DNA of 25,000 bases from Glandiceps talaboti (lineage: Eukaryota > Hemichordata > Enteropneusta > Spengelidae). The DNA lies in assembly GCF_964340395.1 (NCBI RefSeq), contig NC_135567.1, positions 5,862,399 to 5,887,398 on the forward strand. Reading direction: 5' to 3'. The notes under the pieces were generated by a model. The model was not told where the DNA came from. It saw only the letters and a program-made list of their open reading frames with translations, and did no database searches. The position numbers and the translations under genes are program-made. Positions 23,240 through 25,000 of this stretch are shown in pieces. How positions within the stretch are numbered: the stretch's first letter is position 1; the number at the start of each line of letters is the position of its first letter.

Positions 23240-23330
23240 AAAAGACACTGACCCACCCTATCTGTAAAACCCAAAACAGGCTGACCCCCACTATCACTTA
23301 ATTCTAAAACATGATGACCCCCCCCCCCCC
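23240..23330 (+). repeat. Left subterminal C-tract repeats
   Basis: Roughly 35-40-bp units of the form AAAACA-NN-TGACCCCC, ending in a C13 run at 23318-23330. The same motif recurs in the same orientation at the right end of the element. Confidence 0.7.
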
Positions 23331-23485
23331 ATTTATATAATATTCACATGACAGGTATTTTTTTATCGTGACTCAGTACGTGGACTGCTTGACTGTCTTG
23401 CATCTACTTTATAAGATCCCCGGTTAGCACTATCATAATTATAATTATTGACTACACAAGGTAAATATACTCCTAAAGGAGTTTA
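23331..23485. other. Unique spacer inside the Harbinger-like element
   Basis: AT-rich sequence between the C-tract repeats and the 218-bp repeat, including a T8 run near 23359. No coding or RNA signal is seen. Confidence 0.5.
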
Positions 23486-23995
23486 ATAGCATCTTGACAG
23501 TGAAAGGTATAGGAAAGCTTGGGCAGGGAATATGTATATCTCTTATGGGGGGTCCTAGGAGGTCTCCCCTAGAATCCCTGGAGGTTTTTTACTCTGAAAA
23601 GTCAATTTTGAGACTATTCAGGCCCTTTCAGAAAATAATTTCCAAGCTTTACAAGACAACAACAACATGTAAAAAGAAAAATATTTTTGAAATATTAAGT
23701 TTGATAGCATCTTGACAGTAATAGGTAGGGGGAAGAACTTGAGACTTGGCTGTGTACACCGCATGTAATTTGGGGGGGGGGGGGTCCTAGGGGGTCTCCC
23801 CCTGGAAGTCCTGGAGGTTTTTTACTCTGAAAAGTCAATTTTGAGACTATTCAGACCCTTGCTGACAATAATTTCCAAGCTTTACAAGACAGCAACAACA
23901 TGTAAAAAACAACTTCACAGGGTTGAAATACTTTTGACAGTAAGAGGGGAAGAAGTTGAGACTAGGATATGTCCACCTCATGTGGGGGGTCCATG
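23486..23995 (+). repeat. Tandem repeat of about 218 bp, 2.3 copies
   Basis: Copy A is 23486-23703, copy B 23704-23927, and a truncated copy C starts at 23928. All begin ATAGCATCTTGACAGT or a close variant. A and B share GGTCCTAGGRGGTCTCCCC, GGAGGTTTTTTACTCTGAAA and CCAAGCTTTACAAGAC. Copy B carries a G13 run (23772-23784) where A has G6. Copy C stops after the GGGGGGTCC step. A plus-strand frame of 73 codons at 23494-23715 spans copy A only, is broken in copy B, and is rejected as a gene. Confidence 0.85.
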
Positions 23996-24164
23996 TGGTG
24001 TGGTAGCTAGGTGCTAGGTAATACATGTATATGTATATTTATAATTAAGTTTGAACTAATGAGTAATATTAAAGAATTCATGTAAGAAACAGGGAGAAGA
24101 ACAAATATTTACATGTACCACATTTCAGACAAGGCTATATGCCATTGTAGAAAAAGGATTTTTT

Positions 24165-24275
24165 TCTTCCATCACAATCCAAAACACAATGACCCCCCCC
24201 CCCATCCACAATTCTGAAAACAGCATGACCCCCCCCCCCCGCCCTGCTGCCAATTTCAAAAACAGAGTGACCCCC
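24165..24275 (+). repeat. Right subterminal C-tract repeats (3 units)
   Basis: Three units carrying AAAACACAATGACCCC, AAAACAGCATGACCCC and AAAACAGAGTGACCCC, with C11 at 24193-24203 and C12 at 24229-24240. They are direct, not inverted, relative to the left-end set, unlike the terminal repeats themselves. Confidence 0.75.
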
Positions 24276-24282
24276 TCCTCCC

Positions 24283-24322
24283 AATCCACCGGACCCCCAG
24301 GCCAAAGAAACTGACCAGTCCC
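24283..24322 (-). repeat. Right terminal inverted repeat of the Harbinger-like element
   Basis: Reverse complement partner of 23183-23222, 35 of 40 matching. Confidence 0.88.
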
Positions 24323-24325
24323 TAA
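24323..24325. repeat. Right TAA target-site duplication
   Basis: Matches 23180-23182 and abuts the end of the right inverted repeat (CCAGTCCC). Confidence 0.7.
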
Positions 24326-24390
24326 GTATTAACTAGGTGAGGTCTGGGAACAAATGTGTATTGTGTGTGTATTAACCAGCCAAGGTAATA
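24326..24390 (+). repeat. 45-bp tandem repeat, right portion
   Basis: Continuation of the array at 23016: copies begin at 24331 (AACTAGGTGAGGTCTGGGAA) and 24374 (AACCAGCCAAGGTAA), 43 bp apart, more diverged than the left copies. Confidence 0.75.
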
Positions 24391-25000
24391 ATACTCCAAA
24401 ATACTAGTTGGCTCCAAATGTTGTCATTGGGACTGTCAACATATCTAAACATTATCCCTAATACCTTACCCAACTGTTCCCGTTTTACTCCTGTGAGACC
24501 CACTTCTCTCTTCACAACTGATAATTAATTCACTATATGCCATATGGTTGTCAACAGCGGTTTGATGACATGGTTTGATATGATACCTAACCATAAACCA
24601 AAATTTAAGGCAACACTGGGTTGTTCATTACCATGGTTACAAGGGTGATATAGTAAAAGTGAAATAACAATGCAAAGATAATATTAATTTTTATGGCTCA
24701 CTAATTGTACCCGTACCAACTATATTGCATGGTTAGGCTGTTTATTACAAGGATGTTATAGTAAAAGTTAAATATGTTTTGAGCACCTCATACCCATAGC
24801 TAACTACAATATTATTTGTTGAGGTCACTAAGTGTTCACTTACTGGCTATATCGCATGGTGTTTGTATACAATGCGGAGCAATAGGATTTTAACAGCCAA
24901 AAATAATGCTAAGCTAGAAAATAAAGTTAGTCAAAGTGAAATGTGTTGCTCCCCTCATCTCATTTCCTAAAATATGGACTCCCCCAAGAAATGATTTGTA
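24391..25000. other. Unassigned flank with an imperfect direct repeat
   Basis: No gene is supported. About 24620-24666 and 24735-24773 share a segment of the type TATTACAAGG-TATAGTAAAAGT-AAATA (offset about 112-116 bp), with a small indel. This suggests an old tandem duplication or an unrecognised repeat. TATATTGCATGGT at 24721 and TATATCGCATGGT at 24849 look like a further shared word. Confidence 0.45.

Larger units (their letters stand above)
23183..24322. mobile_element. 1140-bp non-autonomous PIF/Harbinger-like element
   Basis: The 40-bp ends 23183-23222 and 24322-24283 are inverted repeats matching at 35 of 40 positions, starting GGGACYGGTCRGTTTCTT and ending GGTGGATT. A TAA triplet flanks both sides, and TWA target duplications with G-rich tips are typical of PIF/Harbinger elements; that assignment rests on those two traits only. 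No transposase is encoded. The interior holds C-tract repeats near each end and a 218-bp tandem repeat in the middle. Excising the element plus one TAA leaves an intact 44-bp unit of the surrounding tandem repeat, which is strong support for these exact boundaries. Confidence 0.8.

Noticed and set aside
22901-23301. Minus-strand 115-codon frame with a repeated YILYLDLHWL peptide, and overlapping frames
   Set aside because: The peptide repeat is the direct translation of the 45-bp tandem DNA repeat, and the frame runs into the Harbinger-like element's terminal repeat.
23494-23715. Plus-strand 73-codon frame
   Set aside because: It lies in copy A of the 218-bp tandem repeat inside a non-coding transposon and is not preserved in copy B.

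Overview
This is non-coding-rich nuclear DNA of an animal. The case for a metazoan is a 99-nt exon encoding exactly one ankyrin repeat, bounded by good splice sites, together with (GTT)n and (CA)n microsatellites, long C and G homopolymers and several non-autonomous DNA transposons. The G/C-tract-rich repeats resemble those of marine invertebrates such as lancelets, cnidarians, hemichordates or molluscs, but I cannot name the species.

Layout. 1-571 is the minus-strand ankyrin exon (98-196) with intron-like flanks. 579-21330 is one large inverted-repeat-bounded unit: a 97-bp left arm, about 360 bp of unique interior, about 20.2 kb of satellite made of 13-bp and 15-bp monomers (28-bp dimer), and a 118-bp right arm. 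A 7-bp direct repeat (GCATATT) abuts both ends, so the whole 20.75-kb block reads as a single transposon insertion in which a satellite has grown. 21338-23015 is ordinary AT-rich DNA with microsatellites and no gene I can support. From 23016 to about 24390 there is a 45-bp tandem repeat split by a 1140-bp PIF/Harbinger-like non-autonomous element with TAA target duplications. 24391-25000 is unassigned DNA with one imperfect direct repeat.

Main point. The satellite appears to have been born inside the transposon. Both arms carry a 21-bp tandem repeat. The satellite monomer shares the core CATRTAGTCAT with the right-arm orientation of that repeat, the array grades into the right arm, and its left edge (about 1015-1047) still carries a diverged copy of the right-arm 21-mer. 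Private variants act as barcodes showing at least two large internal tandem duplications, of 2765 bp and 4552 bp, plus intermediate shifts.

There is no operon and no complete gene. The array is closed to translation in every frame. If the ankyrin gene continues upstream (toward higher coordinates), its intron holds the entire array and is at least about 24.8 kb long, because I found no further exon in the window.
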